The notes: generated from the sequence alone by a model not told the origin. A stretch of DNA of 64,000 nucleotides from Helicostylum pulchrum (GCA_025677825.1 JAIXMO010000005.1:310001-374000), one strand, 5' to 3'; counted from the stretch's first letter, positions 1-16,929 are shown. A program made the numbers and translations.

Positions 1-90
1 AGATTTAAAGAACAAGAAAAGGAAGGTGGCGCTTCCGTGTTTGTCATGTTTGCCAATGGTTCCTACTCGTATATTTTCAAACTCGCCTAG
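1..90 (+). CDS. C-terminal end of an unidentified protein (partial)
   Basis: An open frame enters from the left edge and runs 29 codons to TAG at 88-90, ending in GSYSYIFKLA. Codon third positions (GGC, TCC, GTC, TTC, CTC, GCC) are richer in G/C than the AT-rich spacer that follows, as expected of real coding sequence. Too little is visible to name the family; the rest of the gene lies outside the window. Confidence 0.4.
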   Translation, partial: RFKEQEKEGGASVFVMFANGSYSYIFKLA

Positions 91-1950
91 GAAGTTTCAC
101 TTTGGTGAAGATGTAATTGAAAATACAAAGGCGAAAACAAAAGCGAAAACAAAAACAAAGTAATTCGCACTGGCTAACAGGTATAAAGCCTCAGTGGTTC
201 CGTTAAGGATGCCTGGACCCTTTAAATGTCTTCTTTCGATTTTATATTTTAGGTAGTTCTTCTTTACTCTGTCAGTTCTTCTTTGCTCTGTCATCATATA
301 AATTTCCGGGCGTGTTTGTCTATACGAAAGGCTCCATTGCGTAGTGCATGAAGGGCTCGGCGGCAGTACTATATCTCTCTGGCTCTTCGGACTCTCTCTT
401 TGTAAACTCTTTATCTCTCTTAAAAAATATTCATTGAAAAAAAAGTAGGCCGCTTTATTTTTAAACGCTTAGAGTTACATGTTCTGTAGTATGAATTTAA
501 CCCCAAAAAAGAAACTAAAAAAAAACGAAGAGGCTCCTTTTACTCGAAGTTAATATTTTCTCTATTTGATTGAATAGAAATTTATTAAATATTTGTTTAA
601 TAAAAGAAGTTTTTTTTTTTTCTTCTCTAAAAAATGTTCATGTACATGTAAAATAATAGGAGGATTTGACACCGTAAGTAGTGATTTTCAATCGATTACT
701 AAACCTAAAAACGAGAAAAATATTAATAATACAACAATCAATTAAAAACATAAGCCTTTGTATTTGAAGGTGAAAAAAACAAAGTGTTCAGCCCCCCTTT
801 TTTTTTTTTGAGAAATTTAGCTGTGGTTTTAATTTTTAAGCTCTTCTATATGAAAATACATAACACGCTTTTTAATAACGAGTTGGATAAGCTTAAGAAC
901 CATTTTGAGAATTATAATCCATTGTTGATCATTGATTATCCCTCCAAAGTATTTATTATTTATGTGACTCGAGGACATGTACGTGATTTACGCGTTTAAT
1001 CTTATATTTCAACTCGTCCTCATGTAAGGAGAAAACAAAAAAGTAGATTCGTCTTTGTATAAGATCTTAAAAAGTATATCGAAAACAAAAATAAATTCAC
1101 GAAATCGCAGAAAGTACAATAGTACAAGTACTGTTAGTGAAAAAAAGCAAAACCCAAAAAGAAAAGAAAAGCGAGAACCATCTGCACCAAAGGATAAGTA
1201 TCAAATAGATAAAAAAATAAAATAACATTGATTATATCATTTAATAGCTCAATGTAAGTAAAGCGTCCCTATCAGAACAAACAAATAAAGAATGGCATAG
1301 CTAAAATGTCTAAATGTTCTAAAGTAAAAATTGGAATTTTTTGTGCTGAAGAATATTTGACAAGGTAATCATGTAAGAACCGTAAATTACAACGCATAAA
1401 TCATATTACAGTTACTAGTTCAAGCGTAAACTCCATTCAATACTCAAGTCTGACTTCTTGTAGTATGAGGTATGGCAACCAAAAACATGTTTAGTATTTT
1501 TACAGTATAATAATGAAAGACCTTCTGAATTCAAAAGACATTCTAGTGATCTTATGCAGCCAATATTGTTCTGCATTTCTTATTGACACAGTTAATGAGC
1601 AGAATAAATCCATTAGTAGAAAGTAGTCATTTGATATGGAAGTGTCACCATGAAGCCATGCGCACATAAATAACCATCGCTCCTAAATCTTTAACTTGTT
1701 TAATGTAATACTGGATATATAATTATCCTGAAAAAATGTGCCCACCACCACCCTCATGCAAATAACGGTGCTTGAATCTTATGCTTTTTTTTGCATCTGT
1801 GACACCCATACCGAATATTTTTTTTCCGAGCAGTAGGTTTCAGCCTTTTCGTTTTTCTTTATTGCTCTCTCTCTCTTTTCAATATTTCCTTAACCTTTTA
1901 TTTTTCTTTGTTTTTATCTTTCTTTTTTGTTTTCAAAAAAAAAAAGCACA
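91..1950. other. Intergenic region, AT-rich, with a repeat fragment
   Basis: No gene with coding character is seen between the left-edge gene tail and the ABC transporter. It holds poly-T/poly-A runs and, at about 676-1000, a fragment related to the dispersed repeats at 7756-9085 and 56463-58018. The final 150 bp before 1951 are pyrimidine-rich, as in other promoters of this window. Confidence 0.6.
676..1000 (+). repeat. Mosaic fragment of the dispersed repeat (copy C)
   Basis: The first part (about 676-830) matches 57836-58018, including the shared stretch CAAAGTGTTCAGCCCCCC (a T replaces the C in the other copy) before a poly-T. The second part (about 830-960) matches the left portion of the long copies near 7905-8010 and 56650-56750. 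In the long copies these two parts lie more than 1 kb apart and in the opposite order. The second part translates as FNNELDKLKNHFENYNPLL, close to the peptide read in the same place of copies A and B. Confidence 0.65.
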
Positions 1951-7591
<5,641 letters not shown>

Positions 7592-10500
7592 AAATTGCCC
7601 CCTCAAACGTATATTATTTTAAACTGTAATTAAAAAAAAAAAAATGTTGTAAACTTTATTATCATCAACCTTCGAAGAGAAAAAAGTCTCCTAAAGAAGC
7701 TTTTGACCCTTCCAGATTATGAATTACACCTCATGTATACTGTGTTGACAAAAGTTGAAAAGGGGTGTAATATAAACCAAATAAAGTGGACACAGAAATA
7801 ATTTTTAGTCCTACGTCTAATAGCTAGTAGTTTTTAAATGCATTGCTATGTGGTGTTCTAATATAAATAGCTTTTCAAATTTTTAATTGACATCAATATA
7901 ATTTTCATGTTTGAGCTCTTGCAGAAAATGATACACAGCATTTTTTTTTTTTTACAATAACTTGGAAGAGTTCAAGAACTATTTAAACTACTATAATCCA
8001 TCATTGTTCATTCGTTATTTTCTTAAAAACGCGTGTTTTTAAGTGAAGGTTTAGAAGTAACTTCTAAAAAAGGTCATTTTTCGGTGATCGAAATAAGATG
8101 TTTTCATTGTATGATTAAGCATCAGGAAATAACTCTTTTTTCCACGTTACTTAGTAAAAGTTACTCCTTATAATGCTTTACCTAATACAAAAATTATAAA
8201 CCGCATGTTGTTTTATATTTTTCTCGATTTTTTATTCTTTTCTTTAGTCGACCATTTTTGATCATTTTTGGCCAATTTGGGGGGTCAACCCCTTTTGTGA
8301 TTTTGTGGTTATTTTGAAACCACTCGTTATCTACTTTTTCTTTATATGTGGAAAAAACAATCATAATAAAATGCTCTTTTAGGCACATTTAATACATCTA
8401 AAATCATATTTTTAATAAAAACACTGACCGAATAATCACCGTTTTAGACGTTTTTTTTTCGCTAAAGTTTGAGTTAAGCGGTCCTTAAATTAGCGATTTC
8501 TTTAAAGCGCGTTTTCTCGCTCAATTTTGGATGTAGCACTTTCTTTTATAAACATCCAATGTATAGTTTTTAAATATCTACATTCGGTGCTATAACTGAA
8601 CACGGTAATATAAAACTACATTTTATTTAATCGCGAAGCTCTGAAAACGGTTACACGATGTTACACTAAAAAATGGATTTTTTTTCCCAAAAAAAAAAAC
8701 GACGAAAACAGCGATTACTCTTTTAATTTTTGCACTAGAGGTATGATTTAAAATGGATTAGAGGCGTCTAAACGAGTTCTATTTTATCCATGTTTTTTCC
8801 ACAAATAAAGGCAACTTGGATCAAGAGTAATTAAAAAATAACCACAAAAACACAAAAGGGGTTGACCCAAAAAAATAAAAAGGTTTGTTTTTAATTTTTT
8901 TTATCAAAGTTATTTCTAAAACAACTATTTTGTACTAGATAACTGGGGTCCAAAAAGTATTTCCTGTTTCTTTAAAAAATAACAACCAATGTTTATTATA
9001 ACTGCTAATTTTAGCAGGGATTTCTTATGTGAGCGATCATTTAAGCTCAGGTATCTCAGTGAGCTTTTTTCTTTAGAAGTAAATTATTCACTGCACGATA
9101 ATAAGGGTTTGTCCGATTTAAGACAGATTTAGGCCACTACTGTAATTAAAAAAATTCTGACGATATTCAATCGAAATACTACTATGTATCCTATCGGTTA
9201 TCAAAATCTTCAATGTCTGCTATAAACCGACACTGTTTAAACCGTAGCGAGGAACGGATTCGATAAAGCCCCGAAATTATTAGGCCTGATAAGTAGTACT
9301 ACTTTAATATCTTTAAGATCAATATTTTTTTTTTTAATTTATGACGACAATAATATAGGGCTTTAATGACATAATGGGAAAATAAGGGGGAAACTATATA
9401 TTTTAGATAACTACTACTATTGGTTAAATTGGTGATGGGATGATACTATTAAACGAATGACATGGCGATGTTAAAGAGCCTCTCTCCCCCCTTTTTTTTT
9501 TAATAAACGAGAGATAAAAAGGGGGAAAAACTATGCGAGCTACCCGATTGATTACTTGAAAGATACATGATTGCGGAATAAAAATAAGTTGGGTAAATAT
9601 TTTTAGATACAATGGGGGGGGGGGAGAAAACGAGAGAATTTATATCGATAAAAAAAGGGTTTTTGGGTGACCATATAATGGCTTATACCCACACTATAGT
9701 TTTTAGATAATACACTTTTGTTAATTAATTTATATGACTACATGTATAAGAAAAAGCTTTCATACCTATTATTTTAATCCCTTCATAACTAGATTTTTGA
9801 ATCTAGAAAAAAAAATTAAAAAGGAGAGAGATGTTTTACTAAACAGAAAAAAAAACATTCGTACCAATTTTTTTTTAGTTTGGTTTTAAGTAGTGTTGTG
9901 ATCATTTAGGACTACCCCAAATTAAAACAAAAATATGGTTTGCATGATTTTCTGTAACTTTCTTTATGCTGGGTAACTCTAACCGGGTGCTTGTTGCAGG
10001 TGTCAAAATTTTACACAAAATGATCACCGTCCTGTTACGTTATTATACCATAATTTACACGAATAATAACCGAATAAAAAAAAAAGCTAATGCGTACTAA
10101 AAAAGAGTATTTTATCAATAATTGACATCATGTACGCGTAATTACGGTGATGAAAACAAACAAAAGGTTTCTTTTTTTTTTACAATAGACCCAGTAACCA
10201 CTACCGTCATCTTAAAACATGTGGAAAAATAACTTTATATTAAACTAAAAAGGAAACAAAAGACGACTACTCGGTAATAACTAACATGTTTGGGATCAAA
10301 AAAACTTTCCGTAGTCTAATAAATTTGGGGCTGTGAACCATTGTTGTGGGGTTTTTTTTTTGCTGTTACTAGTACCTCTTTCCTTTTATAATAGTCGTAT
10401 ATAAAAAAAAACTTTATCGAGTAACATTATACTTTACTTATTTTAAAGTTTCATTATATATTATTATGAGACTTAACTACATACGGAACGAGAAAAAAAA

Positions 10501-11786
10501 GGGGATCTTCAATTTAGAAACGCGTACTAATGAGCTGGCGCTACTCTATATTATTAGCCTTGTTACTATTGGGCCAAAATGCCTCGATATCCACATAGTA
10601 TACTTTTCGCTCGCTAATTTTTGTTGTTCCATAGTATCGGATGTACGTCCAAAGTAACTTTTTTTGTCACGCGTTGCGTGATCAAAGTGTAACCAGTCAA
10701 AGTGTTTGACAAATGAGAAAGTTTATTGCAAACTGACGTAGTAATTAATTGCTGAGTTGTGTACCTCTCGGGAAAAAAATAAAATAATCTAAAAATAAGT
10801 TATACTATACAAACGTCTTCTCAGAAAGAAAAAGAAAAGAATGGAAACAGAATGTGTTAAGTTATCATCACTTAATTGATATTAAAGTAATAAGAACAAA
10901 GTAGATAGTTTAACTGGGTTTAACTGAGTATACTAGAAAATAATACCAAAACTATTTTATTTTTTTTATGTATAAAAAAAGTATGGTATTCTGTAAGTTC
11001 AAAGTGTAAATGAAATTACCACGTAGCTCTAGAAAGTGTAATTGTCTGTGTTAGGTTCGAGCCAAGGATAGTGCGACCCAGAACATATATTTTGCCTTTA
11101 CCCACTACAATACCTATCTGCTCATACTATTGGCTAACTATCGAAAAGCAAATATTTTAACTTTTTTTTTTTTTTTTTAGTCCTACAATAAAGCAATAAA
11201 TTCAGGTACAAGATGAAAAAAACTATTTCTTTTCTGCACATATAAAGATACTAAACCTTGATTGACAGTTTACTTTATGTGCATATTGAACTCTATTAGA
11301 TGTACGTTCGCGATATTTGAGATCCTTTAAAAAGTAATTAGAAGAAGATATGTACTACTAATACTATTTTTTTTTTCTCGTAGACTTGAAGAAATAGACA
11401 CTCGTTATGAGGAAGCAAAGAAAAAAAGGGAGAGGTACCTATAAATAGACAAAAAGTACACGCGGTGTGACCAGTTCTTACAACTCGTGGTGATGTCTCT
11501 TTCGCCACACTCACACAGACACTGGCACTGGTAGCTCTCTCTTCTTCTTTTTTTGACCTGTTAAAAATAAAATAAAAAGCCAATCAGTCATATGTAGCAT
11601 TCCAAGCCAAATTGCTTCATTCGACCAGCGATAAGAATATAATTTGTATATAAACATATCAATCGGTGTGCCTTGTAATACAAATGAACGAAGCCCTTGT
11701 ACTACACGTTTTTTTTTCTTACTTTATTTCATTTATCTTTTTTGTATATTCGTCTTTTTATCTTCTTTTCATCATTTTTTTATATA
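7592..11786. other. Long gene-poor region
   Basis: 4.2 kb without a supportable gene. It contains dispersed repeat copy A (7756-9085). The rest (9090-11786) is AT-rich with many poly-A/T runs and a G10 tract near 9613-9623. Short open frames here have no coding character or recognisable motif. The last 100 bp are T-rich and probably belong to the promoter of the gene at 11787. Confidence 0.6.
7756..9085 (+). repeat. Dispersed repeat, long copy A, with foldback core
   Basis: Reads in parallel with 56463-57830 over its whole length with only scattered substitutions and small indels; both start at TATAAACCAAATAAAGTG and end at GGTATCTCAGTGAGCTTTTTT. The core is a large imperfect palindrome: 8270-8458 pairs with 8686-8872 (arm ends GGGTCAACCCCTTTTGTG and its complement), leaving a loop of about 230 bp. 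No transposase frame survives. A short peptide NNLEEFKNYLNYYNPSLFIR is read near 7958. It is most likely a non-autonomous foldback-type mobile element or the relic of one; the class is not established. Confidence 0.75.
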
Positions 11787-12143
11787 ATGGGTAATTCATG
11801 CTGTCCAGGAGAAAGTGCTTCTCTTGATGATAGAGAACGTAGAGAATTGGAGGCTATTAGATTAGCAAAAGAAGAATCACAGAGAAATGCAAACCAGCAC
11901 CAAATGATACAAGTAAAGGCAGAATCAGTAAAGGACCTTTCAGCAAGTCAAATTGAAAATCATATCTATCCTGCACCGGATTATATACGAGCAAAAAGCA
12001 CTTCGATAAAAGAAAAACCTCATCTTGATGACTTGAAAGGTGCGAAATTCATGAATGATCCAAATCCTACGCCAAGTCCAAATGAGCAAGACGTTTATGC
12101 CCAGATTTACCCACCGCCCAAACCCGTTTCAGTTTTCTCATGA
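11787..12143 (+). CDS. Small protein with N-terminal MGNSCC acylation signal
   Basis: Single exon, 118 aa. ATG at 11787 is chosen because the protein then begins MGNSCCPG, a classic N-myristoylation context (Gly2) with two adjacent cysteines for palmitoylation, so the product is expected on membranes. An upstream in-frame ATG would add only hydrophobic Phe/Leu residues from the T-rich leader and is unlikely. After the anchor comes a charged helix (DDRERRELEAIRLAKEESQR) and a Pro-rich tail with YPAPDY and YPPPKP. The architecture recalls the lipid-anchored LAMTOR1/Ego1 scaffold, but the rest of the sequence does not clearly match, so no function is assigned. Confidence 0.75.
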   Translation: MGNSCCPGESASLDDRERRELEAIRLAKEESQRNANQHQMIQVKAESVKDLSASQIENHIYPAPDYIRAKSTSIKEKPHLDDLKGAKFMNDPNPTPSPNEQDVYAQIYPPPKPVSVFS

Positions 12144-12213
12144 TAAATAAAATAAATAAAAAAATTTACACTTTTTTCTTTTTTTTTTCGCTTTGTTGTT
12201 CAAAAAAAAAAAA

Positions 12214-13780
12214 ATGAAAGAAAAGACGATTATGTCACAACAATGTGAAGATTACAGAATGTTTTTTCTACGAACAAGAGTTAGTAGAGAACCTTTTCCA
12301 GCTACTGAGGCAGACATGCTGGCGTACATTCGGTACCGGGGAAGAAACAGTACCTGTTTTCCTTATTTTATCAATCTTGATCGACACCCTACACACGGAC
12401 CTAAATGGCTAGAAAGAATGAACAGCAATGTCAAAATAAGAAACGAGATATCCGCCTTGATGCATTTATGGGACATCCCTGCGTCAAAGTACCCTTCTAT
12501 CATTGGTATACCCGGCAACAGACCAAGTGAACCTGTTTATAATAAACCAACATCGGCTCGTGCACCTTTTCCAGGAGCGAAACGTGGTAAGAGTTCAAAA
12601 TAAAAATCATCGTCGCGTGTGTCCTTTTTTTTTGTTCATATTTTATTTAATAGGATTTATGTTATCCAGCCCTCTATTTACACCTGCGCAAGGTCATTTT
12701 ACGGTACCAACAAGTATGTTTGAACCAGAGAGTTCATCTGGATCAAAGAAGATAGCTAAACCAATGATTACAGCTGTAACAGAAAATGCCATTGTAGCCG
12801 AACCAAAGAGTTTACCGGTAAAAAAGAGCGCACCTGTAAAGAGTGCATTTGTAACAAAGTGTGCACCTAAACCAAAGAGTACATCTACATCAAAGAGTGT
12901 ATCTGAACTAGAGGTAACAAAGAGTGTATCTAAACTAATTAAAACACCAAGTAAAACACGTAATAAAACACCAAGTAAAACAGCAAGTAATGATCGTATA
13001 CCAAATAAAGCCTCTAAATCAACTAGGGTCTCCAGGTCAGATTTGAAATTAAAAAAAGAGCCAGAGGAGGCCACACCAAAACCCAAAAAAGACATATTTC
13101 TGGCGGCGGCTGCCAAAGCTTCCAGTAAAAGAAAGCCTTCTACGAATTTATTAAATGAAACTTTTAAAAAGAGAAATGTAGTGAGCGAGTATAGGGAACC
13201 CTATATTTTGATCGAATCGTTGGACCCTTATCAACAGGCACTTAAAGAGATTAAACCTTTAGTAGAATATGATAGCCAAGAGTCCTTGGAAAGTCGAAGC
13301 GGGTCAAGTAGATTAGTTTTATATGAAAGTGAAGAAGAAAGGAAAGATGAAAAGAAAGAGAAGAAACGAGAGTATGAGGTAGTAAAACAGTATTCAGAAG
13401 AAGAGTGTGAAGAATACGAAGGAGTATATGAAGGAGAAGAAGAGTACGAACAAGAAGACATATACGACGAAGTATACGAAGGAGAAGAAGAGTACGAACA
13501 AGAAGACATATACGACGAAGTATACGAAGGAGAAGAAGAGTACGAACAAGAAGACATATACGACGAAGTATACGAACAGGAAGAAGAATACAAACAAGAA
13601 GAATACAAACAAGAAGAGGAAGGAGAGGATGAAGAGGAAGACTTTGATGTGGAGGCATACAACAACTACATGGAGGAAAAGAAGCGGGAAAGAAAATTAG
13701 AAATGGGTACGGGTATAAGAGTAAATGAAGGAACGCTCTATATACTTAGCCATGTAGCGATTGAAAAATCATTCAGATAA
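12214..13780 (+). CDS. Hypothetical protein, possible recombinase-core-like N-terminus and acidic repeat tail
   Basis: Two exons, 12214-12586 and 12654-13780 (intron GTAAGAG...AATAG keeps the frame), about 499 aa; ATG at 12232 is an alternative start. Residues about 10-120 (DYRMFFLRTR...EADMLAYIRYRG...RNEISALMHLWDIP) resemble in spacing the SAM-like core-binding domain of tyrosine recombinases (cf. fungal DUF3504/Crypton-derived proteins), but no catalytic domain follows. The middle is Lys/Ser/Thr/Pro-rich and basic, with repeated KSVS/TPSK motifs. The C-terminal third is highly acidic and contains three perfect or near-perfect 48-bp repeats (13424-13567). The stop at 13778-13780 overlaps the end of the convergent F-box gene. 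A nuclear, DNA- or histone-associated role would fit the composition but is inference. Confidence 0.65.
13424..13567 (+). repeat. Three tandem 48-bp coding repeats
   Basis: Units at 13424-13471, 13472-13519 and 13520-13567 differ at only one or two bases. Each encodes 16 residues of the type VYEGEEEYEQEDIYDE, followed by a degenerate EEEYKQEEYKQEEE tail. The unit length is a multiple of three, so copy number can change without breaking the frame. Confidence 0.9.
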
Positions 13781-14719
13781 AATAATTTCTGTGTAATAAA
13801 AAAGAGTGAGAGATACTACGATAGGTTGGTTGACCTATGAAATCATTTACAGATAAAATGACAGAATTGGGGTTTAAACCGTAAATGCGCTCAATGTAAT
13901 CCGCGATAAAATGGGTTACTAGTTCATAGTCAACGCCAATAATTAAATTTTGCTTTAATTTTCCTTGTTTAAATAGAGTGGTGTTATCTAGACTAGTAGG
14001 AATCGTTGTTGATTCGCCTAAAAAGATATTATTATTTTTTTAATAAAGAACGGGATTTGCATAAATTAAAATAAAAGTTCAATTAACTTACCGGTCAAGA
14101 AATGAATCCAAGACATAAACCAAGTCTTTTCAATTATAAATTGATAATGATCGTTTTGAATAGAAAACAAACTTTGTTCAACTAATCTCTTTGATTGAAT
14201 AAAAGCCAGTGTGGAATGTTGCGTCATGAAACGAATTATTTGCCTACACATGTATTTTTCAGATCTTGTATTTGAACCAAAGCCAATAGAACGACGACAT
14301 GCATGACACCAAATTTCCATAAAATGTAGTCGTGATAATTTTAAAACGACAGAGTGGTTGTAGTAGTCTTGACAGTTTGTGACGAATTGACAGGTGGGAG
14401 TTAAGCAAATGTCATGGTTACCAACAAACTGATGATGCCACAGTAACGTTCTTTTGGTTGCTAGGTTTTGCATATTATACGGGCTAATATGATGACACAT
14501 ACTTTTGGCGTCTCCCGAAATACTAAAGTTCCACCATGTTTGAGTAGGGTCACAGTATTTAATTTTATGCTTTCTGTGTATTAAATCACGCCAGAATAAT
14601 TCATCGGCTCTTAATGAGTAAAATTGTTGACAGGTACTAGTAAAAAAAATTAAATCCTTTCCGTCATTTAAATGAATTAAAATAAATAATATAATTTCAT
14701 TGGGGAGGTGTAGCATCAT
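13773..14719 (-). CDS. F-box protein
   Basis: Two exons, 14090-14719 and 13773-14017, joined through a GTAAG...TAG intron (about 14018-14089), giving roughly 290 aa. The N-terminus LPNEIILFILIHLNDGKDLI, followed by CQQFYSLRADELFWRDLI, is a clear F-box, which binds Skp1 in SCF ubiquitin ligases. Further on are Cys/His residues (CLTPTCQF, WCHACRR) that could bind zinc. Exon 2 reads IIGVDYELVTHFIADYIERI and ends HRNYFI. The target is unknown. The start is the first ATG of a Met-Met pair. The gene is divergent from MAF1 with a 257-bp spacer and its stop overlaps the neighbouring convergent gene by 8 bp. Confidence 0.8.
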
Positions 14720-14976
14720 TTTATTTTATTACATACAAAAAGAAAAAGAGAGAAAAGTGCCCTGTCAGATTTAACCAAAAGAAAAAAAAAATCCTGCATT
14801 CGGAGATTTGAATGGTACCATCAGGTGATACAAAGCTTTGAACCAATCATATAGCTTGCGCATGCACACTAAGTTGTTTTCTTTTGAAACCAAAAAGGCC
14901 AATATTCCCCCTATTTCAATCTTTTTTTCTCTTTGTTCTTTTTTATTACAACAAAAAAAAAAAAAAGCTATTAGTA
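14720..14976. promoter_or_regulatory. Shared divergent promoter region of F-box gene and MAF1
   Basis: Only 257 bp separate the two divergent start codons, so both promoters must lie here. The MAF1-proximal side is T-rich on the plus strand (TTTTTTTCTCTTTGTTCTTT) and the F-box side is T-rich on its own strand, the pattern seen before most genes of this window. No clear TATA box is seen. Confidence 0.45.
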
Positions 14977-15993
14977 ATGAAGTTTCTTGAAGTTGATTCA
15001 CTTGATTTAATAAACACAGACTTTAGATGGGAAACGTCTGAATGTATACTGACGGGTCGTGTTGAAGCCTACTCTTGTAAAGTTTTACTTATAGAATAGT
15101 AATAACAAGTGTGATATTAATTCACTTTTTTTTTTATTTTAGGCAAGTCGGCAGGAACTGACAAGAAATTATATAAAACGTTAGAGCATAGATACAATGC
15201 AGACTTGTTAGCACCTGGTTCCATCTCTCCAGATGAATTACAAATAGTTTCACCTTTTGGAAGATTAAGTGAAGCTACACCACGAAAGACGTTCTTCTAT
15301 TTACTTGCTACGTTAAACGCAGCGTTTCCAGAGCATGATTTCGAAGATGTACGACCGGACCAGTTTTTAAAGTTACCTTCAGTGGAAATGGTAATGAATT
15401 CAGTGAATACAACCTTGTTCAATTTGGGTAATGATGTGATTGTGAACCGATACAGGTAAAGGGAAAAATAAAAAAGGGAAATAAGATATACAGGGTTTAC
15501 TAACTTTGTATGATTAGGCTATGGGATGTTCTGGACGACATTGTACAATTGAATGATTGTGATATTTATACATATAATCCTGATGTTGATGATGATCCAA
15601 TGAATGAAGAGGAAGGTTATCTGTAAGTTACATATTTTTATTACAAACTCATCATCTGACATCATATTTCCTAATTAGTTGGTCTATGAATTACTTTTTT
15701 TTTAACCGTAAATTAAAACGAATGGTCTTTTTTTCCATTAAAAGTGAAAGGTACGTTTTCAATTAAATTATTAATACTGTTTCAAAGGTGTATTCATCTG
15801 TGTGTATATATAGTATGAATGCTCCTGCGGCTGAAGATGATATGGAAGATAATGGTGATGATGATGATGATAATGACCACTCAAGGTAAGAGAGTTACGA
15901 AATTACAGCATTTGAACTTTTTTTTTCAAAATAACTAAAAATTTGTAAATTAGGCGCTATCAGGACGAATTTTCCATGGATGACATGGACTAA
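14977..15993 (+). CDS. MAF1: Maf1, repressor of RNA polymerase III
   Basis: Six exons: 14977-15076, 15143-15455, 15518-15622, 15679-15750, 15814-15885, 15954-15993. Protein begins MKFLEVDSLDLINTDF and continues ...AYSCKSAGTDKKLYKTLE, LSEATPRKTFFYLLATLNAA, RLWDVLDDIVQLNDCDIYTY and a FFFNRKLKRMVFF segment, the conserved boxes of Maf1 in order. The C-terminus is acidic (DNGDDDDDND) and ends EFSMDDMD. Maf1 binds Pol III and blocks tRNA, 5S and other Pol III transcription under stress or TOR inhibition; its activity is normally controlled by phosphorylation. The donor at 15077 (GTAAAG inside the Cys codon) is chosen because it restores the conserved CKSAG..KKLYK motif. Confidence 0.95.
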
Positions 15994-16192
15994 AAAAAAC
16001 CAGCGTTATTATGACGTTTTTTTTTTTTTTTTTTTTTTATACCGAAAAGTAATTTTTTTTTCTCGGATTGATTTTCTCCTTTAAATACTTGCCTACTCAC
16101 GCTCAAATATATATTCTTCTTTCTCTTTCTCTTTAAATAAACAACCTTTTTTTTTTTCTTCCCCTCTTTTTATCTCTATTTTATATATTATT

Positions 16193-16929
16193 ATGCAACA
16201 AAAACGAACTAGAAGTTCTAGACCAAAAGTATTCCAATGTACTGGTTTCGGTGATTGTAAAATGGTTTTTACCCGTAGTGAACATCTTGCACGTCACTCT
16301 AGGTTAGATAACTTTTTGTAAAGTGTTGTAAAAAGTAACATTTTTATTCATTTTAATTTTTTAATTAGGAAGCATACAGGAGAGGTACTACTTTACTCAG
16401 TTAACATTATAATAAAATATACTTATATACTATATAGAAACCATTTGTTTGTATTGTACCTCTTTGTACAAAGGCATTTAGCAGATTTGATAATATGATG
16501 CAACACACGCAAACGCATCGTAACAATAGTTATAACATCATTAGTCCCAATACTCGCTCTACTAGAGCTTCATCACAAAGAAATCATCATCATCATAAAG
16601 AAGAAAAACCGTGTCAAAAGAACTTACATATTGACACCAAATCAACAACAACAGCGGCAACATCTTGTTCAGGACTCATCTCACCTATATCCTTATCTTC
16701 TCCAAAGCATACATTACAAGAATCTACCGGTTCTTATTCTTCTTCAGATGATGAAGAAGAAGATGAAGATGAATCAACTCATATGATGTCACCTTTACCT
16801 TCTAGAAGAAGGTTATCTATTGCAGAAATATGTAACCCAACAACAACTTGTATCTTTTTAACAAAGGATGAATTTGAAGCTCTCGAAGGCTTTGATCGAT
16901 TCCGTCACTCTCCTACTGTATTCTTTTGA
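16193..16929 (+). CDS. C2H2 zinc-finger transcription factor (Usv1/Rgm1-like finger pair)
   Basis: Three exons from ATG 16193; introns lie after HLARHSR and inside the HTGE|KPF linker. Finger 1 is [22 protein letters not shown] (long C-x5-C spacing: CTGFGDC), finger 2 is [23 protein letters not shown]. This TRSEHLARH...HTGEKPF...FSRFDN pairing resembles the yeast Usv1/Rgm1/Com2 and fission-yeast Rsv type stress or carbon-responsive factors. The rest is Ser/Thr-rich with an acidic stretch ([13 protein letters not shown]) and a short conserved-looking [10 protein letters not shown]. Stop TGA 16927-16929. Confidence 0.88.

Noticed and set aside
97..297. Minus-strand open frame with Phe/Val repeats
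   Set aside because: It is created by a simple AAACAAAAGCG-type repeat and has no coding character.
11020..11065. GGTTCGAGCC near 11053 looks like a tRNA box B
   Set aside because: No matching acceptor stem, anticodon arm or proper box A is found at the right distance; chance match.
13231..13665. Long minus-strand open frames rich in Ser/Tyr/Leu
   Set aside because: They are complements of the acidic tandem-repeat coding region of the plus-strand gene.
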